Shown here piece after piece: positions 38,491 through 47,583 of a stretch of DNA of 64,000 bases. Below the pieces are notes generated by a model. That model searched no databases and was not told the DNA's origin. It worked only from the letters and a program-made list of their open reading frames with translations. The position numbers were made by a program, and so were the translations under genes. The first letter of the stretch is position 1, and every line of letters begins with the position of its first letter. Source of the DNA: Methanosarcina sp. 2.H.T.1A.6 (GTDB lineage: Archaea > Halobacteriota > Methanosarcinia > Methanosarcinales > Methanosarcinaceae); the NCBI RefSeq assembly GCF_000979455.1, contig NZ_JJOY01000044.1, positions 62,001-126,000 of the forward strand, written 5' to 3'.

Positions 38491-39483
38491 ATGAGTGCAA
38501 TAATTATTAAAGAGCTGACAAAAAAATTCGGGGAATTTACTGCCGTGGACAGTGTCTCATTTTCGGTTGAGCCTGGAGAGCTTTTCGGGCTTTTAGGCCC
38601 TAATGGTGCGGGAAAGACTACTATAATCAATATGCTGACTACTCTTCTTCTTCCTACGGCAGGTGATGCTGAAATCGCAGGATATGATCTTAGACAAGAT
38701 CCCGGTGAAGTCAGGAATAATATAGGAATAATATTTCAGGACCCTTCACTTGATATAGGGCTTACCGGGAGGGAAAATCTTGAATTTCACGCCATGATGT
38801 ACAACATCGGTTCAGATGAGCGGAAGAAAAGAATCCGGGAAGTGCTTGATGTTGTGGGCCTGGCTGATAAAGCTGATATTCTTGTTGAAAATTATTCGGG
38901 TGGGATGAAGAGGCGGCTTGAAATTGCAAGGGGGCTAATTCATTATCCAAAGGTCTTGTTTCTGGATGAGCCTACGCTCGGGCTTGATGCACAGACCAGG
39001 AGATCAATTTGGGACCATATCCGAAACCTTAACAGAAATTACGGGACATCTGTTATTCTGACTACTCATTATATGGAAGAGGCTGATTTCCTCTGTGATC
39101 GTATTGCGATAATTGATCATGGAAAGATAATTGCACTTGATACTCCCTCAGGTCTGAAGAACTGCCTTCGGGGTGATTGTGTCAGCCTGACTATTGAGGG
39201 GAGGGTTGATCTTATTGCTGCTGCACTTGGGGAGAAAGAATGGGTGAAGGAAATTGTTCCTAAAGGAAAAACGCTTGATGTAATTCTATCGGATTATGAG
39301 AAAAATATTCCTGATATTTTTCAGACTGCCAGCAATCTGGGTATTGAGATTAGCTCGATAAATTTCAGCAAGCCAAGTCTTGAAGATGTTTTTATCCGCC
39401 TGACAGGTTCAATAATACGAGAACAGGAAGGCAGCAGACAGTCAGTAAGGCGTGATCGGATGAGAAGGAGGATGCTCCGATGA
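38491..39483 (+). CDS. ABC exporter ATPase (DrrA type)
   Basis: A 330-aa ABC ATPase of the daunorubicin-resistance/multidrug export class. Walker A is GPNGAGKTT, signature NYSGGMKRRLEIARGL, Walker B VLFLDEPTLGLD, and the H-loop is ILTTHYMEEAD. The C-terminal ~90 residues (VDLIAAALGEKEWVKEIVPK to SLEDVFIRLTG) are the usual DrrA tail. The longer frame from 38455 adds residues without family match; I use ATG 38491. It lies 108 bp after the importer ATPase and is coupled to the next gene. It may be read with the importer operon. Confidence 0.88.
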   Translation: MSAIIIKELTKKFGEFTAVDSVSFSVEPGELFGLLGPNGAGKTTIINMLTTLLLPTAGDAEIAGYDLRQDPGEVRNNIGIIFQDPSLDIGLTGRENLEFHAMMYNIGSDERKKRIREVLDVVGLADKADILVENYSGGMKRRLEIARGLIHYPKVLFLDEPTLGLDAQTRRSIWDHIRNLNRNYGTSVILTTHYMEEADFLCDRIAIIDHGKIIALDTPSGLKNCLRGDCVSLTIEGRVDLIAAALGEKEWVKEIVPKGKTLDVILSDYEKNIPDIFQTASNLGIEISSINFSKPSLEDVFIRLTGSIIREQEGSRQSVRRDRMRRRMLR

Positions 39484-40244
39484 TTCAGAGAAAAGTTATA
39501 TATATTCTCTGGCGGCGTGAGATGATAAAGTATTTCAGGGCAAGATCCAGGATGGCAGGTGCTATTGGCATGCCGGCTTTTATGCTGATCTTTCAGGGTA
39601 TGGGCTTTAGAAGAGTGGAATTTCCGGGTCTGCCTGAATCGATAGGATATTTTCAGTATCTTGTGCCGGGTATTATTGGGATGACTCTTCTTTTTACGGC
39701 TGCTTATGCAGGTATGAGTGTCATAATGGACAAGCAGTTCGGATTTTTAAAAGAGGTTATGGTGACTCCTGCAAGCAGAGTTTCTATTGTTCTTGGGATG
39801 ATCTCCGGCAGTGCAACCACATCACTCATTCAGGCCCTGATTATTATGATGATGTCTGTATTACTTGGTTTCAGGCTGCCTTTTCTTCCTGCGGTTCTGT
39901 CCTCTTTCATGATAATGGTCCTTATATCGATGATCTTTATAAATATAGGATTGATTTTGTCCTCCGTACTGAAGGATTTTCACGGGTTCAGCACGGTTAT
40001 TAATTTTATTGCATTCCCTCTGTTTCTTTTATCCGGAGCTTTATTTCCTGTTTCAAATTTGCCTGCTTCGATAAGAATTCTGTCTTATTTTGATCCGCTG
40101 ACATATGGTGTGGATGCTCTGCGGGGAGTATTGATTGGTCATTGTGAATTCTCAATTGTTCTGGACGTATGTATTCTTTTAACACTGTCCGTCCTGATGA
40201 TCTGCACCAGCAGTTATTTTTTCCGGAGGGCAGAGACGATATAA
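39480..40244 (+). CDS. ABC-2 type exporter permease (DrrB type)
   Basis: A 254-aa ABC-2 membrane protein with about six helices. Family features are an N-terminal amphipathic segment (ILWRREMIKYFRARSRMAGA), the loop DKQFGFLKEVMVTPASR, and the late FPLFLLSGALFPVSNLP. It forms an exporter with the DrrA-type ATPase, whose stop it overlaps by four bases (ATGA). The cargo is unknown; being next to an importer with a methyltransferase, it may export a compound that the importer retrieves. Confidence 0.88.
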   Translation: MIQRKVIYILWRREMIKYFRARSRMAGAIGMPAFMLIFQGMGFRRVEFPGLPESIGYFQYLVPGIIGMTLLFTAAYAGMSVIMDKQFGFLKEVMVTPASRVSIVLGMISGSATTSLIQALIIMMMSVLLGFRLPFLPAVLSSFMIMVLISMIFINIGLILSSVLKDFHGFSTVINFIAFPLFLLSGALFPVSNLPASIRILSYFDPLTYGVDALRGVLIGHCEFSIVLDVCILLTLSVLMICTSSYFFRRAETI

Positions 40245-40599
40245 ATGTTAGGACTTAAGCAGTTGAGCAAAATGCAGAGCATGAAACACCAAACTATCTA
40301 AAGCATATTATTCATGGAAAGCTCTCAGATACCAGGTTGTACTTCTCAAGTACGTAACTAGAATAAGGAAAACCTGACTGAAAAGAAAAACACTGCCTAT
40401 TATAAAAACTCCTGAATTAGATTTCTGAAACTTATTTCAAAGTAAGGAAAGACATTATTTTTTAACTAACTATTATATATTTAGGTATTATTTTATATTT
40501 AGCAAATAAATCTGATGAATATTTCATGAATATTTCATGAATATTTCATGAAATATTCATGAACCCATTCAAGAACAAAAATCAACAGGAGCTATTCAA
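40245..40599. other. Intergenic region with MITE-end relic and long palindrome
   Basis: No gene. TTAGGACTTAAGCAGTTGA (40248-40266) matches 17 of 19 bases of the left end of the MITE at 10270, but no matching right end is seen. The region ends in AT-rich promoter DNA and the palindrome at 40534-40563. Confidence 0.6.
40534..40563. promoter_or_regulatory. 30-bp perfect palindrome upstream of the first hyuA-type gene
   Basis: Bases 40534-40563 are perfectly self-complementary (15-bp arms; left arm TTCATGAATATTTCA). Two more direct copies of TGAATATTTCA adjoin it on the left (from about 40516). The centre is 51 bp before ATG 40600, close to the expected start of transcription, so it is a strong operator candidate. 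Confidence 0.6.
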
Positions 40600-42522
40600 A
40601 TGCAGTACAGCATGGGTATTGACGCAGGCGGGACATACACCGATTCGATCATCATCCGGGATTCCGATGGCAAGGTGATGGACTCGAACAAAGCTCTAAC
40701 GACCTATCCGGACCTTCTTGCAGGAATTAAAAATTCCATTGATGGGCTGGATGAAAAATACTTAAAAGATGTGAAAATGGTATCAGTCTCTACAACTCTT
40801 GCTACAAACACAATTCTTGAACAAAATGGCTATCCTGTAGGTTTAATCCTTGTAGGGGATTACGAGATCCCGGAAAATATGAATGCTGAGTTTTATACCG
40901 TGGTAAAAGGAGGGCACGACCACCACGGAGCTGAACTGTTTTCTCTTGATATGGAAGCAGTTGAGGCTTTTGTTGGAAAGGTAAAAGACCAGGTCTCGGC
41001 TTTTGCAGTTTCTTCATACTTTAGTATCCGGAACCCTGCACATGAGCTGGCAATCAAAACCCGCATTCAGGAACTTACGGGATTTCCTGTTGTGTGCGGG
41101 CACGAGCTTTCCCTTGACCTCGGAGCGTATGAAAGGGGGGTTACAGCTTACCTGAACGCCCAGCTGATCCCTATTGCAAGCCAGTTTATCCGTTCGATCC
41201 GGGGAGAGATCAAACGCAGGGGAATGAACTCCAGGCTGCTCATGCTCAAATGCGACGGTTCTGTAGTGGGCATCAATGAAGCCCTTGAAAAGCCCATAGA
41301 ATCGATCTTTTCAGGTCCTGCCGCAAGCCTTGTAGGGGCAGCCCACCTTTCTGGGCTCGGGACCTGTGCAGTAATAGATGTGGGTGGGACGAGTACGGAT
41401 GTTTCCATGCTTGAAAACGGGCTTCCCGAACTCTGCTCGGAAGGGGCTGTGGTTGGGGGCTGGCAGACCAAAGTCAAGGCTATCCGTATGGAGACCTCGG
41501 CAATGGGAGGGGACAGCCACGTCTGGGTAAAGAGTATGAAAATCAACATAGGTCCAAGGAGAGTAATTCCACTCTGCGTTGCGGCTGTCAAATACCCTGG
41601 CTTTCTTGAAGTCCTGAGAAAAGGAAGAATCCCCGGAAACATGCACCTTGAAGAGAATGTGCAACCCACAAAGTTTTTCATAAGGACAGGGGCAGAGGCT
41701 TCAAATCTTGGAAGTTTCGAGCAGGAACTATTTGACAGTATAGGAGATACCCCAACCTCCCTTAACGATATCTTCTGGGAGACCCGGAAAACTCTGTCCC
41801 CCGGACTGCTTGATTCCCTGATAAGAAAACGCCTTATCCAGGCAATTGGCTTTACCCCGACTGACGCCCTGCATGTGCTTGGAGAATACCGGGGCTGGGA
41901 TGTGGAAGCCTCAATTGCCGGGGCAAAACTTCTCGAACGCTACACGCAAACAGACTATATTGAACTCTGCAAGCGCATAAAAAGGGATGTTGCAAAAAAC
42001 ATGGTATTAAACCTGATGTCTTTTGTCTTAAAAGACGTCTCCTCCCAGGAAATTGAAAAAATTATTCTTTCCGATAGGTTTGCACAGTTCAGGATGAAGA
42101 TACCTGTCGTGCTTATAGGAGGGCCTGTAGTCGCCTATACCGAGGAACTAAAACAGATTCTTGATGCTGACATTATAGTCCCTCAGTACTCGGAAGTAGG
42201 AAACGCCGTCGGAGCTGTTGTCGGAAAGGGCATAAAAAGGATTGAAATCCTTATCCAGAGTACCTATTCAAAAGATCGAAAAAGACTTGTCCTCCTCTTT
42301 TCCCCTAAGGGCAGGGAAACCTTCGGGAGCTATCCGGAAGCCCTGGAATATGCAGAATCTCTCGGAAGAAAACTTGTAATAGAATACATGACCGAGGCTG
42401 GTCTTGACAAAGGGCAGGTCCAGATTGAGATGAGTAGAAAAGATATTTCCCTGAGTGAGGCAGGCTCAATGCCCGTAGAATCAAAACTTGTTTTTGTCGG
42501 AGTCGGGATGCCGAAAGTCTGA
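40600..42522 (+). CDS. Hydantoinase/oxoprolinase family (HyuA-type) protein, copy 1
   Basis: A 640-aa HyuA-type protein of the ASKHA ATPase fold. The phosphate loops are MGIDAGGTYTDSIIIRD (residues 4-20) and the later CAVIDVGGTSTDVSM (about 260); METSAMGGDSH is another family motif. Characterised relatives open lactam rings with ATP together with a HyuB subunit, but no hyuB lies nearby and several methanogens have such proteins alone, so the substrate is unknown. It is clearly a duplicate of the next gene. CAGGAG about seven bases before the ATG is the ribosome-binding site. Confidence 0.85.
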   Translation: MQYSMGIDAGGTYTDSIIIRDSDGKVMDSNKALTTYPDLLAGIKNSIDGLDEKYLKDVKMVSVSTTLATNTILEQNGYPVGLILVGDYEIPENMNAEFYTVVKGGHDHHGAELFSLDMEAVEAFVGKVKDQVSAFAVSSYFSIRNPAHELAIKTRIQELTGFPVVCGHELSLDLGAYERGVTAYLNAQLIPIASQFIRSIRGEIKRRGMNSRLLMLKCDGSVVGINEALEKPIESIFSGPAASLVGAAHLSGLGTCAVIDVGGTSTDVSMLENGLPELCSEGAVVGGWQTKVKAIRMETSAMGGDSHVWVKSMKINIGPRRVIPLCVAAVKYPGFLEVLRKGRIPGNMHLEENVQPTKFFIRTGAEASNLGSFEQELFDSIGDTPTSLNDIFWETRKTLSPGLLDSLIRKRLIQAIGFTPTDALHVLGEYRGWDVEASIAGAKLLERYTQTDYIELCKRIKRDVAKNMVLNLMSFVLKDVSSQEIEKIILSDRFAQFRMKIPVVLIGGPVVAYTEELKQILDADIIVPQYSEVGNAVGAVVGKGIKRIEILIQSTYSKDRKRLVLLFSPKGRETFGSYPEALEYAESLGRKLVIEYMTEAGLDKGQVQIEMSRKDISLSEAGSMPVESKLVFVGVGMPKV

Positions 42523-42926
42523 GTTCCGGACAGTCTCCGGAACATTTATATTTTCCCGCAATAATGCAGATATTGTGTCTTGGATTACAGTGATTCAAAA
42601 GTAAAGATAAAAAGACAGATGAATAGAAAACTTTGAGTTTGGAACTGTTCTTAATCTCAAGATTTGCTTTTGAGCTCGAAATTTATTCTTTAGCTACCCG
42701 TTTACTTCCGGATTCTGATTCTAAGAAATAGTTTCAGGAGGAAACTAACTGGAATTAAGGTATTTCCTTGATTTGAGCAGGAAGCTATGGAATGAAAAAT
42801 AAATGACTTATGAATTACACAAAAATGACTTACGAATGACTCAGAGATTAAATCATATACGGGATCACAAAATGGCACCTTATGAGTGATCCGTAAATAT
42901 TAAAAATGTGTAAAAGGAGTTAAAAA
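42523..42926. other. Intergenic region between the two hyuA-type genes
   Basis: No gene in about 400 bp. A 7-bp inverted repeat GGATCAC/GTGATCC lies at about 42862-42895, just before the second gene. The palindrome found upstream of the first copy is not repeated here, so the two paralogues may be controlled differently. Confidence 0.45.
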
Positions 42927-44885
42927 ATGGCATACAGTCTAGGCATCGATGCAGGCGGGACATATACCGATTCCATATTACTCAGGAACTCGGATGGAAA
43001 GGTTGTCGACTCAAACAAGGCACTCACAACATATCCCGACCTTCTTGAAGGAATTACGAATTCTATTGATGGGCTTGACCAGGAAAAGCTGAAGCTTGTG
43101 ACCATAGTTTCGGTTTCCACAACCCTTGCTACCAATACCATCCTTGAAAAGACAGGATATCCTGTAGGGCTTGTTCTTGTAGGAGATTATGAAATCCCTG
43201 CGGATTCTGAAATTGAAAACTGCATAATGGTGCAGGGAGGACACAACAGCTACGGAGATGAGGCCGCAGCCCTCGACATTTCCACAGTTGAAAGCTTTGT
43301 ACTGAGGCTAAAGGGCAAGGTCTCGGCGTTTGCAGTCTCTTCATATTTCAGCGTCCGCAACCCTGAGCATGAACTGCGCATAAAAGCCCTGATCCAGGAA
43401 CTTACAGGGCTTCCTGTTGTCTGCGGGCATGAACTTGCCCAGTCCCTGGGAGCCTATGAAAGAGGGGTTACAGCTTACCTGAATGCTCAGCTCCTGCCCG
43501 TAGCAGAGGGTTTCCTGAAGACCGTCGTAGGCGAGATAGAAAGGAGAGGGCTTGAATCCAGAATTGCAATGCTCCGCTGTGACGGGTCTGTCGTAAGCAT
43601 GCACGAAGCCATGAAAAAGCCCATAGAATCGGTCTTTTCCGGGCCTGCTGCAAGTCTTCTTGGGTCTTCCTACCTCTCAGGGCATGAGACCTGTGCTGTT
43701 ATCGATGTTGGAGGGACAAGCACGGATGTCTCCCTTATCCATAAAGGACTTCCTTACCTCAGTGAAACCGGAGCTATTGTAGGAGGCTGGCAGACAAAAG
43801 TAAGGGCACTCAGGATGGAGACCTCGGCAATGGGAGGGGACAGCCATATCTGGGTCCAGGGCAGCAGGACAAACATAGGACCTCGAAGAGTTATTCCGCT
43901 CTGCAGGGCTGCTGTCATCTACCCTTCGTTCATGAATACCCTGAAAAAGCGCTGGATTCCTGACAGGCTGAAAATGAATGAGCATATCCAGGCAACAAAA
44001 TTCTTTGTAAGGACAAAACAAAAAGCTGTTGACCTGAGTCGGGAGGAAGAGGAGCTCCTTGCCCTTATAAGAAATGAACCGCTTTCCCTTAAAGACGTCT
44101 ACTGGGACAGAAATATCCTTCCTTCTAAAAAAGTAATGGACTCCCTGATCCAGAAGCGGCTTGTCCAGGTTATCGGCTTTACCCCAACTGATGCTTTGCA
44201 TGTCTTAGGGGAATATGCAGAATGGAATTCCGAAGCCTCGGAAATAGGGGCTACGCTGCTTGCAAATTTCACAGGAACCAGTAGGCAGGAGTTCTGTATA
44301 AACGTGAAGCAGCTTTTTGCCAGGAATATGGCAAGAGATCTTCTTTCCTTCCTTATGGAAGGAGTTGACAGGAATGAGATTGAGAAAATGCTCGAAGGCA
44401 AATTTTTCTCCCGCTTTAAGGTAGATATTCCTGTAGTACTTCTGGGAGGGCCGGTCAGAGCGTATGTGGATAACCTGAAAAACCTGGTTGATGCCGAAAT
44501 AATTGTCCCGGAATACTCCGATGTAGGAAATGCGGTGGGAGCTCTTGTGGGAAAAGGGACAAAACGCGTTGAAATCACAGTCCGTACAACTTACAGTGAA
44601 TCAAAGTATGACCTGAGGACAAAAGGGGTTTTTGTCTACACTCCTGTGGGAAGAAGGCATTTCGTCATAAGAAGTGAGGCTCTCGAGTTCGCTGAGGAGT
44701 TCGGAAGAAAGCTTGTTCTTGACTACATGGCTGAATCAGGGCTTTCTCCGGACCAGGTCACAATCACTGTAGAAAAGAAGGACATAAAGGTTCATACAGG
44801 CGATATTCCCCTTGAGACCAGGTTTATTTTCGAAGGAACCTCAAACTCAGATGTTTACGAGAAAGCGGTATCCGAGCATAAATAA
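42927..44885 (+). CDS. Hydantoinase/oxoprolinase family (HyuA-type) protein, copy 2
   Basis: A 652-aa paralogue of the preceding protein, similar from end to end; the N-terminal 50 residues are nearly identical (LGIDAGGTYTDSILLRNSDG). It keeps the second loop CAVIDVGGTSTDVSL and METSAMGGDSH, so both copies should bind ATP. It is ~12 residues longer, mainly in the tail (EGTSNSDVYEKAVSEHK). AAGGAG stands about eight bases before the ATG. Tandem duplication followed by divergence is the simplest history; whether the two form a hetero-oligomer is open. Confidence 0.85.
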   Translation: MAYSLGIDAGGTYTDSILLRNSDGKVVDSNKALTTYPDLLEGITNSIDGLDQEKLKLVTIVSVSTTLATNTILEKTGYPVGLVLVGDYEIPADSEIENCIMVQGGHNSYGDEAAALDISTVESFVLRLKGKVSAFAVSSYFSVRNPEHELRIKALIQELTGLPVVCGHELAQSLGAYERGVTAYLNAQLLPVAEGFLKTVVGEIERRGLESRIAMLRCDGSVVSMHEAMKKPIESVFSGPAASLLGSSYLSGHETCAVIDVGGTSTDVSLIHKGLPYLSETGAIVGGWQTKVRALRMETSAMGGDSHIWVQGSRTNIGPRRVIPLCRAAVIYPSFMNTLKKRWIPDRLKMNEHIQATKFFVRTKQKAVDLSREEEELLALIRNEPLSLKDVYWDRNILPSKKVMDSLIQKRLVQVIGFTPTDALHVLGEYAEWNSEASEIGATLLANFTGTSRQEFCINVKQLFARNMARDLLSFLMEGVDRNEIEKMLEGKFFSRFKVDIPVVLLGGPVRAYVDNLKNLVDAEIIVPEYSDVGNAVGALVGKGTKRVEITVRTTYSESKYDLRTKGVFVYTPVGRRHFVIRSEALEFAEEFGRKLVLDYMAESGLSPDQVTITVEKKDIKVHTGDIPLETRFIFEGTSNSDVYEKAVSEHK

Positions 44886-45174
44886 TTTTTTCAAAGTTTT
44901 GATGAACCTTAAGGATAGACATGATCTCAGGACTGCAACTCTGCAGAAGTGACTTCCATAGCTGATAATTGGACGTGAAAAGAGGGGAAAGTTCATAAAT
45001 CTCCTGTACATTTGGAACATGAAATATTGGTTATACGCCTAATCCTGATAGTTCACCTGAAACTGCAGAAAAATTTTAAATCATTTATACATAATTTATT
45101 TGTGTATTGGTTGCCCAAACAATGGAAAAATCGCACAACAGATGTATGAAGTATAGATACTTAAAGGAGTTAAC

Positions 45175-45726
45175 ATGATCCCTAGAAAAGCATTTTTGAC
45201 AAAAGGTACCGGGGTCCATAAGGACAGATTAGCATCCTTTGAACTCGCACTGAGGGCTGCAAAAATAGAAAAATACAACTTGGTGAGCGTATCAAGTATT
45301 CTGCCTCCCAACTGCAAACTTGTACCTAAAGAAGAAGGCGTCTCAGAATTGAGGCCCGGTGCCATTGTCCATTGTGTTCTTGCGAGGAACGATACTAACG
45401 AGCCGCACCGCCTGATGGCATCAGCCATAGGAACTGCTGTACCTGTGAATGAGGATAACTACGGCTATATTTCAGAACACCACTCGTTTGGAGAAGAAGA
45501 AGTAATTGCCGGGGAATATGCTGAAGACCTGGCCGCAACGATGCTGGCAACAACTCTCGGCATAGAGTTTGATGCGGAGATGGCCTGGCATGAGAGAGAA
45601 CAGGTGTACAAGGCAAGCGGACACATTTTTGATACCTTCCATATGTGCCAGACCGCAAAAGGAGACAAGGACGGAAACTGGACTACAGTAGTGGCTGCTA
45701 TGGTCTTTGTTACAAGTAAATGTTGA
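45175..45726 (+). CDS. pdaD: Pyruvoyl-dependent arginine decarboxylase
   Basis: A 183-aa proenzyme that makes agmatine from arginine, the first step of archaeal polyamine synthesis. The self-cleavage site is in NLVSVSSILPPNCK, between S40 and S41 by analogy with the M. jannaschii enzyme, where the second Ser becomes the pyruvoyl group. Further family sequence includes GAIVHCVLARNDTNEPHRLMASAIG and AEMAWHEREQVYKASGH. Length is normal. AAAGGAG lies seven bases before ATG 45175. It is 289 bp after the hyuA-type gene and probably has its own promoter. Confidence 0.95.
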   Translation: MIPRKAFLTKGTGVHKDRLASFELALRAAKIEKYNLVSVSSILPPNCKLVPKEEGVSELRPGAIVHCVLARNDTNEPHRLMASAIGTAVPVNEDNYGYISEHHSFGEEEVIAGEYAEDLAATMLATTLGIEFDAEMAWHEREQVYKASGHIFDTFHMCQTAKGDKDGNWTTVVAAMVFVTSKC

Positions 45727-45805
45727 AAAACCCACAAGAAGATGAATATTAAAAAAGATGAATATTAAAAGAAATTTAAGAAAATTTAGAAGAAATTAAG
45801 GATAT

Positions 45806-45843
45806 AGAGTTAAAAATACTCTGTAGAGTTAAAAATACTCTGT
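45806..45843. repeat. 19-bp perfect tandem duplication
   Basis: AGAGTTAAAAATACTCTGT occurs twice in a row (45806-45824, 45825-45843). Each copy can form a small AGAGT/ACTCT stem. Confidence 0.9.
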
Positions 45844-46083
45844 TTTTAAAAAAGGATAAGGGGAAGAAAATCAAAGCTTCCCCGGTCTAAAGGGCATGTA
45901 AGGCTGGAAGAATCTTGCCCACATGTCCCTGAAATATTTTTCTGAAGCTCCTGGCCGGATTGGAGTACTGTAACCAATAAGCGCAACACCTGTAAGGATG
46001 AAGAGGCACCCCCTCAATTGTGTCTGGCTGCACAGGTTCTCCAAGGAGTATGCAGCAGAAACATATACTGCTCATCGGTTCAA
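45844..46083 (-). pseudogene. C-terminal remnant of an EamA transporter gene
   Basis: This segment matches 47531-47768, the last ~65 codons and 3' flank of the intact EamA gene, at high identity. The protein reads LEPMSSICFCCILLGEPVQPDTI against LEPVSSICFCCMLLGEPVQPNTI, then loses frame through an indel near 46012. It lacks the rest of the gene. Its left end becomes the last codons and stop of the TPR gene at 46080, so the duplication breakpoint lies at about 46083. Confidence 0.85.
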
Positions 46084-47225
46084 GCATCCGAGAATATAGC
46101 TTTAATATAGTGTTCCTTTGCCTCATCAAAACGCTCAAGCTTGAAGAGGAACAGGCTGTAGTTGTAGCGGGTGTTAATGTCTTCGGGATCCAGTTCCAGG
46201 GCTTCCCGGTACATGGCCTCAGCCTGCCGGAACATTCCTAGCCGTTTCAACAGGTTGGCGTAGTTGCAGAGCGTAGAGACGTGGCATGGGTCTATTTCAA
46301 GGGTCTTTTTGTACTGGATTTCAGCTTCATGATACCGTCCAAGCTCAAAAAGGAGCTGACCGTAATTAGCCCTGGTATCCGCATCCTCGGGTTTCAACTT
46401 GAGGATAAGCCTGTACTGCATTGTTGCCTCCTCAGTCCGGCCGGATTCCGAGAGCAGGTTGCCGTAGTTGCAGAGAGCACTTATGTGACCGGGGCTTACC
46501 TTCAAAACCTCTTTGTAATGAACTTCCGCTTCCTCAACCTTTCCTTCTTCCTTGAGAAAATTGGCATAATTATAGTTGGCTGACACGTGCTCCGGCACCT
46601 GTTCAATCACCTGTACGAACTGTTCTTCTGCCTCCTCTTTCCGCCCCAGTTCGGCAAGGAGGTTGGCATAGTTGCAGCGGGTGTTTGCATTTCCAGGGTC
46701 CAGTTCAAGCACTGTCCTGAACTCGCGTTCCGCTTCCTGCAGTTTCCCGAGCTCAAAAAAGAGGTTTCCATAGTTGCAGTGGGTGCTGACATGCCCCGGC
46801 TCAAGTTCAAGAGCCCGCTTGTACCGGCTCTCTGCTTCAAGTTTCCGTCCAAGCTCGGCAAGGATAATTCCCTGGTTGCAGAGCGAGTTGACGTGTCCGG
46901 GATCAAGCTTCAGGGCTTCATCGAATTCCTGAAGAGCGGTTTCCTTCCACCCTATGAAATAAGCAAGAACTCCCGAAAGGAAATAAGCCTCAACCCGCTG
47001 TCCCCCTTCTCCCAGGAGGGCGCAAGCTTTCATGAACACGTATTCTTCCCTGAACATCCCCTTTGAGTCGCATATTTTTGCGATGTTCAGGAGATAATCG
47101 GGAGAAATCCCGTTTTTCCTTGAAAACTGGACTGCAAACTCAACTCCTGCACCGGGTTCGTTCTCATTTTTCCTGACCGATTCCACAACATCAAAAACAA
47201 GTTTATTGATCATGTCCAGATCCAT
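46080..47225 (-). CDS. TPR-repeat protein, 3' end formed by duplicated DNA
   Basis: A 381-aa protein with an N-terminal helical domain (about 1-95) and nine regular TPRs (about 96-381) of the pattern HVSTxCNYxNLLxELGRxxEAExxYKxxLELDPG. It has no signal peptide, so it is probably a cytoplasmic scaffold. I use ATG 47225 (MDLDMINKLVF), with GGAG 11 bases upstream, rather than TTG 47243. The array stops abruptly after one helix pair (EHYIKAIFSDA), and the last codons and TGA lie in the EamA remnant, so the gene may have lost its original end. Confidence 0.82.
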   Translation of the reverse strand: MDLDMINKLVFDVVESVRKNENEPGAGVEFAVQFSRKNGISPDYLLNIAKICDSKGMFREEYVFMKACALLGEGGQRVEAYFLSGVLAYFIGWKETALQEFDEALKLDPGHVNSLCNQGIILAELGRKLEAESRYKRALELEPGHVSTHCNYGNLFFELGKLQEAEREFRTVLELDPGNANTRCNYANLLAELGRKEEAEEQFVQVIEQVPEHVSANYNYANFLKEEGKVEEAEVHYKEVLKVSPGHISALCNYGNLLSESGRTEEATMQYRLILKLKPEDADTRANYGQLLFELGRYHEAEIQYKKTLEIDPCHVSTLCNYANLLKRLGMFRQAEAMYREALELDPEDINTRYNYSLFLFKLERFDEAKEHYIKAIFSDA

Positions 47226-47583
47226 AAAAATCAATTCTCCCAAAAATAATTCCCAGAGAAAAAGCTTCAGCTTCCTCCTTATTTATCCACGGTTTTCAGC
47301 CGATAAATACTTTATTATATAATTCGGACTAAAGGAAAAAGTTTTCAAAAAAGTTGTCCTGAAATGCAGTATATTTTACCGAGAAATCAAAAGAAGAAGA
47401 GGGAGAAGACTAGAGAAGTAAAAAAGAAGAATGAGAATAAGTTAAAGAAGAAGTTAAAGAAGAAGTTAAAGAAGAAGTTAAAGAAGAAGTTAAAGAAGAA
47501 GTTAAAGAAGAAGTTAAAGAAGAAACTGTTTTTTTAAAAGGATAAGGGGAAGAAGATCAAAGCTTCCTCGGTCTAAGGGGTAT
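47226..47583. other. Intergenic region with 12-bp repeats
   Basis: No gene. A run of about seven GTTAAAGAAGAA units lies at 47439-47525. To its right (47531-47583) the DNA is duplicated at 45844-45896 as part of the EamA remnant. Confidence 0.7.
47439..47525. repeat. 12-bp tandem repeat, ~7 copies
   Basis: Seven near-perfect units of GTTAAAGAAGAA follow one another. They lie downstream of the EamA gene and read as T-rich DNA on its transcript strand, so they may also serve as terminator. Confidence 0.92.
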
